Of a stretch of DNA of 5,367 bases, positions 1-5,283 are shown piece by piece. Position 1 is the stretch's first letter. Every line of letters starts with the position of its first letter. The notes beneath the pieces are model-generated. The model searched no databases. It had not been told where the DNA came from and saw only the letters and a program-made list of their open reading frames with translations. The DNA comes from Pseudomonadota bacterium (GTDB lineage: Bacteria > Pseudomonadota > Alphaproteobacteria > Elsterales > Elsteraceae), in NCBI GenBank assembly GCA_016195115.1, contig JACQAI010000188.1, positions 1 to 5,367 of the forward strand, read 5' to 3'. Both the position numbers and the translations under genes were made by a program.

Positions 1-1
1 G

Positions 2-124
2 CTGTTCGGCAATCTCGATGCGGCGCAGCGCACCCGGTTGCTGCAGATCGCCGAGATGTGCCCGGTGCACCGGACATTGCAATCCAAGATCGACATCCGC
101 ACCGCCCTGGTGCCGGAGGTCTAG
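2..124 (+). CDS. OsmC family peroxidase, C-terminal end (partial)
   Basis: Only the last 40 residues and the TAG stop are present; the start lies before the window. The fragment ends with 'IAEMCPVHRTLQSKIDIRT', which carries the CPVHRTL motif typical of the OsmC/Ohr fold. In this family the Cys of that motif (residue 20 of the visible part) is the second redox-active cysteine of a thiol peroxidase that reduces organic hydroperoxides in the cytoplasm. The wording 'LDAAQRTRLLQIAEMCPVHRTL' also resembles the C-terminus of proteins that fuse an alpha/beta-hydrolase domain to OsmC, so a bifunctional protein is possible; the missing N-terminus would decide. The next gene starts 79 bases downstream on the same strand but in another frame. 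Confidence 0.82.
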   Translation: MFGNLDAAQRTRLLQIAEMCPVHRTLQSKIDIRTALVPEV

Positions 125-138
125 GCCGGGAATCCGGC
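125..138 (+). terminator. Small hairpin just after the OsmC stop, weak terminator candidate
   Basis: GCCGG (125-129) and CCGGC (134-138) can form a 5-bp stem with a GAAT loop directly after the TAG stop. No T-run follows, so intrinsic termination is doubtful. It may only slow polymerase or protect the 3' end. The rest of the gap up to 188 holds nothing I can identify. Confidence 0.2.
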
Positions 139-188
139 GTGCGCGGGCGCCTTGGCCGGCCTCGCTCCGACCTCTAAAGTCACCCTGC

Positions 189-194
189 AAAGGA
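189..194 (+). promoter_or_regulatory. Shine-Dalgarno that decides the TTG start of the dehydrogenase gene
   Basis: AAAGGA at 189-194 is followed after 9 bases by TTG at 204, which is ideal spacing. The other in-frame TTG at 195 directly abuts this site and could not use it. The protein from 204 begins M-T-N-D-R-I-A-V-I-G, placing the Rossmann first strand right at the N-terminus as in the family. Confidence 0.7.
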
Positions 195-203
195 TTGATC
201 GGC

Positions 204-1487
204 TTGACCAACGACCGCATCGCGGTGATCGGACTGGGTTATGTCGGGCTGCCCCTGGCGGTCGCGCTGGCGCGCCACTTCGCGGTGCTCGGCTACGACA
301 TCGATCCGCGCCGGGTCGCCGAGCTCAAACGCGGCGCCGATCGCACCGGCGCGGTCGAGCCGTCGGCGCTGGCCGCGGCGACGCGGCTGACGGTCAGCGA
401 ACGCGCCCAGGACCTCGCCGGACACAGCCTGTTCATCGTCACGGTGCCGACCCCGGTCGATGACGCGGCGCGCCCCGACCTCGGCGCGCTGCGCGCGGCG
501 TGCGCGACGGTCGGCCGCGCGCTCAGCCGCGACGGCGTCGTGGTGTTCGAGAGCACGGTCTATCCCGGGGTCACGGAAGGCGTGTGCGGGCCGGCGCTGG
601 CGGCGGCGTCCGGCCTCGAGCCGGGCCGCGATTTCTTCCTCGGCTACTCCCCCGAGCGGATCAATCCGGGCGACCGCGAGCACGGCGTCGAACGTCTGAC
701 CAAGGTGATCGCCGGGCAGACGCCGGCGGTGGTCGAGCGCCTGGCCGCGGTCTACGGCGCGGTCACCGGCGGCCAGTTGTTCGTCGCGCGCGACATCCGC
801 ACCGCCGAGGCCGCCAAGGTGATCGAGAACGCCCAGCGCGACATCAACGTCGCCTTCATCAACGAGATCGCCATGATCCTCGGCCGGCTCGGCCTATCGG
901 TGTTCGACGTGCTCGAGACCGCGCGCACCAAGTGGAACTTCCTGCCCTTTCAGCCCGGGCTGGTCGGCGGCCACTGCATCGGCGTCGATCCCTACTACCT
1001 CGCGCACGCCGCGCTCGAGGCCGGCCATAACCCGCAGATCGTGCTGTCGGGGCGGCGCATCAACGACGGCATGGGCGGCTACATCGCCGACGAGATCGCG
1101 CGCGCGCTCGCCAAGCGCACCAAAGCCGGGCCGCTGGCCGCGATCCTGGTGCTCGGCCTGACCTTCAAGGAAAACATCCGCGACCTGCGCAACAGCCGCG
1201 TCGTCGACCTGGTGCGCGGCCTGATCCGGCACGGCCACCGCGTCACCGTGCACGACCCGTACGCGGATCCCGCCGAAGCGCACGCGCTCTACAACATCGA
1301 GCCGCTGACCACCCTGCCCGAGCAGCGCTTCGGCGCCGTGGTCGGCGCGGTCGCGCACGACGTCTATCGCAACTTCGCCGCCGCCGACCTGGCGCGCCTC
1401 CTGACCGCCGACGGCCTGGTCGCCGACGTCAAGGGCATTTGGCGCGGGCTCGTCCTGCCACCCGAGCTGGCACGCTGGCAGCTGTAA
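204..1487 (+). CDS. tviB: Nucleotide-sugar dehydrogenase, TviB/WbpO-like (UDP-HexNAc 6-dehydrogenase)
   Basis: This 427-residue cytoplasmic enzyme should oxidise C6 of a UDP-sugar to the uronic acid in two NAD+-dependent steps, making a precursor for capsule, O-antigen or exopolysaccharide. Visible features: NAD-binding GLGYVG at residues 10-15; 'TVPTPVD' and 'STVYPG' in the first domain; 'YSPERINPGD'; 'AAKVIENAQRD' with the conserved Lys205 and Asn209; 'TKWNFLPF' leading to GGHCIGVDPYYL with the catalytic Cys258; and 'GLTFKENIRDLRNSR' (Lys322, Arg329) opening the C-terminal UDP-binding domain. The 'KWNFLPFxPGLVGGHCIGVDPYYL' stretch fits the TviB/WbpO group, which acts on UDP-GlcNAc or UDP-GalNAc, better than plain UDP-glucose dehydrogenase; the exact substrate is inferred. 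Length is normal for the group. A TTG start at 204 is chosen over an in-frame ATG at 18, which would add 62 arginine-rich residues overlapping the OsmC gene. No glycosyltransferase or epimerase partner is in view. Confidence 0.93.
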   Translation: MTNDRIAVIGLGYVGLPLAVALARHFAVLGYDIDPRRVAELKRGADRTGAVEPSALAAATRLTVSERAQDLAGHSLFIVTVPTPVDDAARPDLGALRAACATVGRALSRDGVVVFESTVYPGVTEGVCGPALAAASGLEPGRDFFLGYSPERINPGDREHGVERLTKVIAGQTPAVVERLAAVYGAVTGGQLFVARDIRTAEAAKVIENAQRDINVAFINEIAMILGRLGLSVFDVLETARTKWNFLPFQPGLVGGHCIGVDPYYLAHAALEAGHNPQIVLSGRRINDGMGGYIADEIARALAKRTKAGPLAAILVLGLTFKENIRDLRNSRVVDLVRGLIRHGHRVTVHDPYADPAEAHALYNIEPLTTLPEQRFGAVVGAVAHDVYRNFAAADLARLLTADGLVADVKGIWRGLVLPPELARWQL

Positions 1488-1497
1488 AGTTCAGCTC
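1464..1497. terminator. Weak hairpin over the convergent gene ends
   Basis: The stop codons of the dehydrogenase gene and of the minus-strand VOC gene are separated by three bases. AGCTG (1480-1484) can pair with CAGCT (1492-1496) across a 7-base loop that holds the dehydrogenase stop codon, and GAGCTG (1464-1469) can alternatively pair with CAGCTC (1492-1497). Neither stem is long and no clear T-run follows on either strand, so this is at best a weak bidirectional terminator. Confidence 0.2.
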
Positions 1498-1916
1498 TTG
1501 GTCGGCGGATCGGGCGGCGCTTTGAGCTCGACGGTGTTGCCGTCGGGATCGCTGACGTACATCGAACGCCCATAGCCCTCGGCGCCGTAGCGCTGGACCA
1601 CCGGGCCCGGCTCGACGCCGTGGGCGGTCAAATGCGCGCGCAGCGCCGCTTCGTCGAACTCGGCGAGCTGCAGGCAGAAGTGGTCGACGTTGCGGCCTTC
1701 CTTGCCGGCCAGCGCGCCGCCCTGCCGGCCGAGCTTGCCGTCGATATGCACCATGTCGATCAGCGCGCTGCCCGCGCGCATCTGCAACAGACCGATCTCG
1801 GGCTGCCATTTCTCCTCCGGACAGCCGAGCACGTCGCGATAGAACGCCTTGGATCGCTCGAGATCGGCGACCCGCAGCACCACGTGGTCGAGGCCGCGAA
1901 TGCGGATGGCGCCCAT
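1491..1916 (-). CDS. VOC family protein (glyoxalase/dioxygenase fold)
   Basis: This 141-residue single-module protein belongs to the vicinal oxygen chelate superfamily, whose members use a metal held by His/Glu residues to act on small molecules (glyoxalase I, ring-cleaving dioxygenases, fosfomycin resistance). The N-terminal 'GLDHVVLRVADLERSKAFYRDVLG' is a textbook VOC opening with candidate metal ligand His11. 'RNVDHFCLQL' gives His79, and 'MYVSDPDGNTVELK' gives Glu130. The second expected ligand position in 'SALIDMVHIDG' is Asp54 rather than Glu, so metal binding may differ from glyoxalase I. The protein is short enough that a homodimer would form the active site. The start is supported by a strong upstream GGAGGG. 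It lies 65 bases downstream of the LysR gene on the same strand, so co-transcription is likely. The substrate cannot be told from sequence; fosfomycin or methylglyoxal activity should not be assumed. Confidence 0.9.
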   Translation of the reverse strand: MGAIRIRGLDHVVLRVADLERSKAFYRDVLGCPEEKWQPEIGLLQMRAGSALIDMVHIDGKLGRQGGALAGKEGRNVDHFCLQLAEFDEAALRAHLTAHGVEPGPVVQRYGAEGYGRSMYVSDPDGNTVELKAPPDPPTKS

Positions 1917-1925
1917 GACGTCACA

Positions 1926-1931
1926 CCCTCC
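1926..1931 (-). promoter_or_regulatory. Strong Shine-Dalgarno of the VOC gene
   Basis: Read on the minus strand this is GGAGGG, ending nine bases before the ATG at 1916-1914. It is the clearest ribosome binding site in the window and fixes the VOC start. The 8-base palindrome TGACGTCA (1916-1923) lies between it and the start codon. Confidence 0.75.
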
Positions 1932-1932
1932 G

Positions 1933-1965
1933 GGGTTTCATCGCCGCCATGAAGCCACGAAACCC
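1933..1965 (-). repeat. Inverted repeat just upstream of the VOC Shine-Dalgarno
   Basis: GGGTTTC (1933-1939) and GAAACCC (1959-1965) form a perfect 7-bp stem with a 19-base loop in the LysR-VOC gap. Inside it, TTCAT (1937-1941) and ATGAA (1949-1953) form a competing 5-bp stem that shares bases with the outer one. In the minus-strand transcript the outer stem ends one base before the GGAGGG site. It could affect translation of the VOC gene or stabilise a processed end; there is no direct evidence for either, and no T-run to make it a terminator. Confidence 0.4.
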
Positions 1966-1981
1966 GCCGCCCGTCACGATC

Positions 1982-2905
1982 TCAGCCCGTGGACGCCGGC
2001 GCGCCCTCGGCCGACAGCCAGGCGCAGAAGGCGACCACCGCCGGGCTGTCCCTGAGCCCGTTCGAAACCACCCAGCAATAGCTCGGCGACGGCACGCGCG
2101 GCTCCGGCAGCGGCGCCACGAGCCGCCCCGCCGCCAAATCGTCCTGGACGATCGGCAGCGGTCCCAGCGCCACGCCAAGGCCGTCGGCAGCGGCCTGCAG
2201 GGTCAGGTAGAAGTGGTCGAAGCGCTGGCGCGGCGCGCGGTGCTCGACCTCCGGCACCCCGGCCGCCGCCAACCAGCGCGTCCAGGCGCCCGGCCGCTTG
2301 TCGGCATGCAGCAGGGTCTGGTGCGCGAGGTCCTGCGGCCGCGCGATCGGCGCGCGCTTGAGCAGCGCCGGCGCACACACCGGGATCTCGTGCTCGGCGA
2401 GGAAGGCCTCGGCGCTGAACCCCGCGGGCCATGCGCCGATGCGGCGGCGGATCGCGACGTCGCAGGCCCCCGGCGCCAGCCGCTCGACGGGCTCGTCCGA
2501 GGTGATCAGCCGGAGCTCGATGTCGGCGTGCTTGTGTTGAAATCCGGCGAGCCGGGGCAGCAGCCAGCGCATGGCGAAGGTCGGCAGGGCGTTGACGGTC
2601 AGGAGCTGGGCCGCGCGCCCGACCTGGCGCAGCCGGCCGCTGGCCGCGGCGACCGTGTCGAACGCGCCGCCGAGCGCGATGCGATAAGCATGTCCGGCCT
2701 CGGTCAGGCGCAGCCGGCGGCCGATCCGCTCGAACACCGCGACCCCGGCCCAGTCCTCGAGCAGCTTGACCTGGCGGCTGACCGCCCCGTGGGTGACGCA
2801 CAGCTCGTCGGCCGCGGCCGACAGGCTGCCGAGCCGCGCGGTCGCCTCGAACGCCCGCAGCGCATTGAGCGGCGGTAGCTCCCGGCGGGGCGGACGAACG
2901 GCCAT
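1982..2905 (-). CDS. LysR family transcriptional regulator, GcvA-like
   Basis: This 307-residue protein is a full-length LysR-type regulator. Residues about 13-72 form the N-terminal winged helix-turn-helix, with 'PLNALRAFEATARLGSLSAAADEL' then 'VTHGAVSRQVKLLEDWAGVAVFER' and the wing 'RRLRLTEAGHAY'. The 'LPPLNALRAFEA' opening and 'RWLLPRLAGFQHKHADIELRL' are typical of the GcvA/AmpR-like subgroup. Residues about 95-300 form the periplasmic-binding-protein-like effector domain. Such proteins usually act as tetramers in the cytoplasm and often control a divergent gene and themselves. Here it is divergent from the small-protein/tam/MFS operon and upstream of the VOC gene on its own strand, so either may be its target. 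The ligand is unknown; no glycine-cleavage gene is nearby, so the name gcvA is not justified. No good Shine-Dalgarno precedes the ATG, suggesting weak or leaderless translation. Confidence 0.94.
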   Translation of the reverse strand: MAVRPPRRELPPLNALRAFEATARLGSLSAAADELCVTHGAVSRQVKLLEDWAGVAVFERIGRRLRLTEAGHAYRIALGGAFDTVAAASGRLRQVGRAAQLLTVNALPTFAMRWLLPRLAGFQHKHADIELRLITSDEPVERLAPGACDVAIRRRIGAWPAGFSAEAFLAEHEIPVCAPALLKRAPIARPQDLAHQTLLHADKRPGAWTRWLAAAGVPEVEHRAPRQRFDHFYLTLQAAADGLGVALGPLPIVQDDLAAGRLVAPLPEPRVPSPSYCWVVSNGLRDSPAVVAFCAWLSAEGAPASTG

Positions 2906-2925
2906 TGCGCGATCGGCTCACATGG

Positions 2926-2963
2926 GTTGCGAGGATTAATCGTTTGTCGCGGGCCCGCGCAAC
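2926..2963. promoter_or_regulatory. Palindromic candidate operator in the divergent LysR / small-gene region
   Basis: The shared upstream region contains three symmetrical signals: GATTAATC (2934-2941), the perfect 12-base palindrome CGCGGGCCCGCG (2948-2959), and the arms GTTGCG (2926-2931) and CGCAAC (2958-2963) that bracket both. LysR regulators normally bind interrupted palindromes in such divergent regions, so this is a reasonable candidate binding site. No consensus for this subgroup is matched with confidence. The AT-rich ATTAAT at 2935-2940 could also be the -10 of the LysR promoter on the minus strand. Confidence 0.4.
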
Positions 2964-2972
2964 TCCTAGTTT
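2944..2972 (+). promoter_or_regulatory. Possible promoter of the small-protein/tam/MFS operon
   Basis: TTGTCG (2944-2949) and TAGTTT (2967-2972) are separated by 17 bases and lie 37 bases before the first start codon. The match to the sigma-70 consensus is weak (about 4 of 6 and 3 of 6). The 12-base palindrome at 2948-2959 overlaps the -35 hexamer and the spacer, which would suit repression or activation from that site. Confidence 0.25.
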
Positions 2973-3009
2973 TAGCAACTGGCCGAACACGTTAGGCAGG
3001 ATGGCGGCG

Positions 3010-3288
3010 ATGACCCCTCGCGATGGTATAAATGATGCCGAAATGCGGGAAGCGAAATCCGGCAACGAAATCGTCGACGCCCTGGTGCTCGACCTCCTCG
3101 AGTGGGTGGCCCACGGCGAGCGCAGCTATGCCGAGGTCATGGAGGCTTGGCGCACCTCGTGCCCGCGCCTGCCGGTCTGGGAGGACGCCAACGACCGCGG
3201 CCTGCTCGCCCGCGCGCGGGTCGACGGCCGGGTCCTCGTGACCATCACCCCCTCGGGCCAAGCCTTGCTCGAGCGGTGCGGGCGCTGA
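3010..3288 (+). CDS. Small conserved hypothetical protein, possible winged-helix fold
   Basis: This 92-residue soluble protein has no assigned function that I can name. Its core 'EIVDALVLDLLEWVAHGERSYAEVMEAWRTSCPRLPVWEDANDRGL' looks like a helical domain, followed by a short strand-turn-strand 'VDGRVLVTITPSGQALLE' that resembles the wing and following helix of MarR/PadR-type DNA-binding domains. The stretch 'WRTSCPRLPVWEDA' (47-60) recalls small uncharacterised proteins of alphaproteobacteria; that is memory, not a search. The ATG at 3010 is preferred because AGGA (2998-3001) lies 8 bases before it. In-frame ATGs at 3001 (three residues longer) and 3043 (eleven shorter) are possible, and one at 2905 would run back over the divergent promoter region. 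The stop is 7 bases before tam, so it is the first gene of that operon. No membrane segment or signal peptide is visible. Confidence 0.75.
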   Translation: MTPRDGINDAEMREAKSGNEIVDALVLDLLEWVAHGERSYAEVMEAWRTSCPRLPVWEDANDRGLLARARVDGRVLVTITPSGQALLERCGR

Positions 3289-3295
3289 TCCGCCG

Positions 3296-4069
3296 ATGTC
3301 CGGCTCGTGGGACCCCGCCCTCTACCTGAAATTCACCGACCACCGGCTGCGCCCGGCGCTCGATCTGATGGCGCGGGTGCTGCTGCCCGACGCCGCGACC
3401 ATCTATGACCTCGGCTGCGGCCCGGGCAACGTCACCAAGCTGATCGCCGAGCGCTGGCCGCGGGCGCGCGTCACCGGGGTCGACGCCTCGCCCGAGATGC
3501 TCGCCAAGGCGCGCGCCATCCCGGGCATCACGTGGCAGCAGGCCGACCTCGCGCAGTGGCGCGCCGAGACCCCGGCCGACCTGGTCTACTCAAACGCGGC
3601 GTTCCACTGGCTCGACGACCACGCGCGGTTGTTCCCGCATCTGCTCGCGCAGGTCCGTCCCGGCGGCTTCCTGGCGGTGCAGATGCCGCGCCAGCAGATC
3701 AAACCGACCCATCTCATCCTGTACGAGGTGGCGCGCGAGCCGGCATGGGCGCAGGTCGCGCTGCCCGGACTGCGCGAGAACCCGGTCGCCGAGCCCGCCG
3801 ACTACTACGAGTGGCTGGGGCGCGATGCCGCGGCGCTCGACATCTGGGAGGTCGAATACCTGCAGGCGCTCGAGGGCGACAACGCCGTGCTCAACTGGGT
3901 GCTCGGTTCGATCGCTCGACCCGTGGTCGATCGCTTGCCGGCGGGCCAACAGAGCGAATTTCTCAAGCTCTACGGCGAGCGCCTCGCCGCCGCCTACCCG
4001 CGCCGGCCCGATGGCCGCACCCTGCTGCCGTTCCGGCGCCTGTTCATCGTCGCCCAACGCCGCGGATGA
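3296..4069 (+). CDS. tam: Trans-aconitate 2-methyltransferase
   Basis: This 257-residue cytoplasmic enzyme should transfer a methyl group from S-adenosylmethionine to trans-aconitate, giving the monomethyl ester. Trans-aconitate forms spontaneously from cis-aconitate and inhibits aconitase, so the role is metabolite repair around the TCA cycle. The SAM-binding motif I 'YDLGCGPGNVT' is at residues 37-47, the acidic ribose-binding residue is Asp63 in 'TGVDASPEML', 'QADLAQW' follows with Asp84, and 'SNAAFHWLDDHARLFPHL' (99-116) matches the Tam post-motif region. The start 'WDPALYLKF' and the end 'LLPFRRLFIVAQR' align well with what I remember of E. coli Tam ('WNPSLYLHF', 'LLAFPRLFIVARR'), and the length is the same class. 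The Shine-Dalgarno is weak, which suits coupling to the gene 7 bases upstream. The stop overlaps the next start. Confidence 0.94.
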   Translation: MSGSWDPALYLKFTDHRLRPALDLMARVLLPDAATIYDLGCGPGNVTKLIAERWPRARVTGVDASPEMLAKARAIPGITWQQADLAQWRAETPADLVYSNAAFHWLDDHARLFPHLLAQVRPGGFLAVQMPRQQIKPTHLILYEVAREPAWAQVALPGLRENPVAEPADYYEWLGRDAAALDIWEVEYLQALEGDNAVLNWVLGSIARPVVDRLPAGQQSEFLKLYGERLAAAYPRRPDGRTLLPFRRLFIVAQRRG

Positions 4070-5283
4070 CCGACGCCGTCGCGGGGTCGCTGCTCCGCCA
4101 TCCGCAGTTCGCGCTGTTCTGGTTCGCCCGCGTGTTCTCGAGCGGCGCGCTGCACATGCAGGCGGTCGCGATCGGCTGGCAGGTCTACGCCATGACCGAC
4201 AGCGCCCTCGCGCTCGGCCTGGTCGGGCTCGTGCAGTTCGCCCCGATGATCGTGCTGACCTTGGTGGTCGGCCAGGTCGCCGACCGCTACCCGCGCCAGG
4301 TCATCGGCAGCATCTGCCAGTTCATCACCGGGTGCGCCGCCGCGGTGCTGACGCTCGGCATGCTCGGAGGCTGGCTCGACGTCGACGCCATCTTCGCGAT
4401 CGTCGCGGTGGTCGGCGCCGCGCGCGCGTTCGAGAACCCGACCATGGCGGCGCTGGTGCCCGTCCTGGTGCCCGACGGTCAGGTGTCGCGCGCCACGGCG
4501 TGGTCGGCTTCGGCCAACCAGACCGCGCAGATCGTCGGGCCGGCGCTCGGCGGCTTGCTGTACGCGCTCGGACCGGTCGTGGCGTTCGCCAGCGCCTGTC
4601 TGCTGTTCTTCGCCGCGAGCGCGCTGTGCGCGTTGATCCGCATCGCCCGGGCGATGCCACCGCGTGAGCGCGCGACGCTCAAGTCGCTGTTCTCGGGGAT
4701 CGTGTACGTGCGTGGGCACCCCATCCTCCTCGGCACCCTGTCGCTCGACCTGTTCGCCGTGCTGCTCGGCGGCGCCATCGCGCTGCTGCCGATCTACGCC
4801 CGCGATATCCTCGAGACCGGGCCGTGGGGCCTCGGCGTGCTGCGCTCGAGCCCGGCGGTCGGCGCGCTCGCCATGTCGATCTTCCTCGCCCACCATCCGC
4901 TCGAGCGCCGGGTCGGTCCGGTGCTGTTCGGCGCGGTCGTCACCTTTGGTCTGGCGACCGTCCTGTTCGGCACCTCGACCAACCTGTTCGTGTCGATGGC
5001 GGCGCTGCTGGTGCTCGGCGCTGCCGACGTCATCAGCGTGGTGATCCGCTTTTCACTCGTGCAACTTGAAACGCCCGACGCGATGCGCGGCCGGGTCAGC
5101 GCGCTCAACTCGCTGTTCGTTGGCGCGTCCAACCAGCTCGGCGAGTTCAGGGCCGGCGTCGTCGCATCGCTGCTCGGCACCGTGCCGGCGGTGATGATCG
5201 GCGGCGCCGCCGCGATCGCGGTGGCGCTGCTGTGGGTGCGGCTGTTTCCTGAGCTGCGCCGGACCGACCGGCTACCCGTCTAG
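4066..5283 (+). CDS. MFS transporter, EntS-like (MFS_3 group)
   Basis: This 405-residue inner-membrane protein has the hydrophobic pattern of a 12-helix major facilitator exporter driven by the proton gradient. 'GQVADRYPRQ' (69-78) is the conserved loop 2-3 motif (GxxxDRxxR). 'ATAWSASANQTAQIVGPALGGLLY' (143-166) is the antiporter-type region of helix 5. The C-terminal 'TPDAMRGRVSALNSLFVGASNQLGEF' (336-361) is highly characteristic of the EntS-like group, which includes the enterobactin exporter, though most members have unknown substrates. The ATG at 4066 overlaps the tam stop as ATGA, so translation is probably coupled; the open frame extends far upstream inside tam but without family similarity. 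No siderophore biosynthesis gene is nearby, so siderophore export is not supported; a small acid or ester linked to Tam is a guess from context. Confidence 0.92.
   Translation: MTDAVAGSLLRHPQFALFWFARVFSSGALHMQAVAIGWQVYAMTDSALALGLVGLVQFAPMIVLTLVVGQVADRYPRQVIGSICQFITGCAAAVLTLGMLGGWLDVDAIFAIVAVVGAARAFENPTMAALVPVLVPDGQVSRATAWSASANQTAQIVGPALGGLLYALGPVVAFASACLLFFAASALCALIRIARAMPPRERATLKSLFSGIVYVRGHPILLGTLSLDLFAVLLGGAIALLPIYARDILETGPWGLGVLRSSPAVGALAMSIFLAHHPLERRVGPVLFGAVVTFGLATVLFGTSTNLFVSMAALLVLGAADVISVVIRFSLVQLETPDAMRGRVSALNSLFVGASNQLGEFRAGVVASLLGTVPAVMIGGAAAIAVALLWVRLFPELRRTDRLPV

Noticed and set aside
18..203. N-terminal extension of the dehydrogenase reading frame from ATG at 18
   Set aside because: It overlaps the OsmC gene in another frame, is arginine/proline/serine-rich without similarity to the family, and a good Shine-Dalgarno supports TTG at 204.
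1949..2878. 309-codon plus-strand open frame opposite the LysR gene
   Set aside because: Its composition (Arg, Gln, Ala, Gly rich, no motif) is that of an antisense shadow in high-GC DNA, while the minus strand encodes a full LysR protein.
1974..3065. 363-codon minus-strand open frame overlapping the LysR gene
   Set aside because: It is out of frame with the clear LysR protein and reads as low-complexity arginine-rich sequence.
3532..4065. Long upstream extension of the MFS frame through tam
   Set aside because: The extension is an arginine-rich shadow of tam in another frame. The transporter family starts at the ATGA overlap.
3994..4896. 300-codon minus-strand open frame opposite the MFS gene
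   Set aside because: It is rich in Arg, Glu, Asp and His with no recognisable domain, as expected for the complement of a hydrophobic membrane-protein gene.
4066..5283. Siderophore export system
   Set aside because: EntS-like similarity covers many exporters of unknown substrate, and no siderophore biosynthesis, uptake or Fur-box signal is visible.
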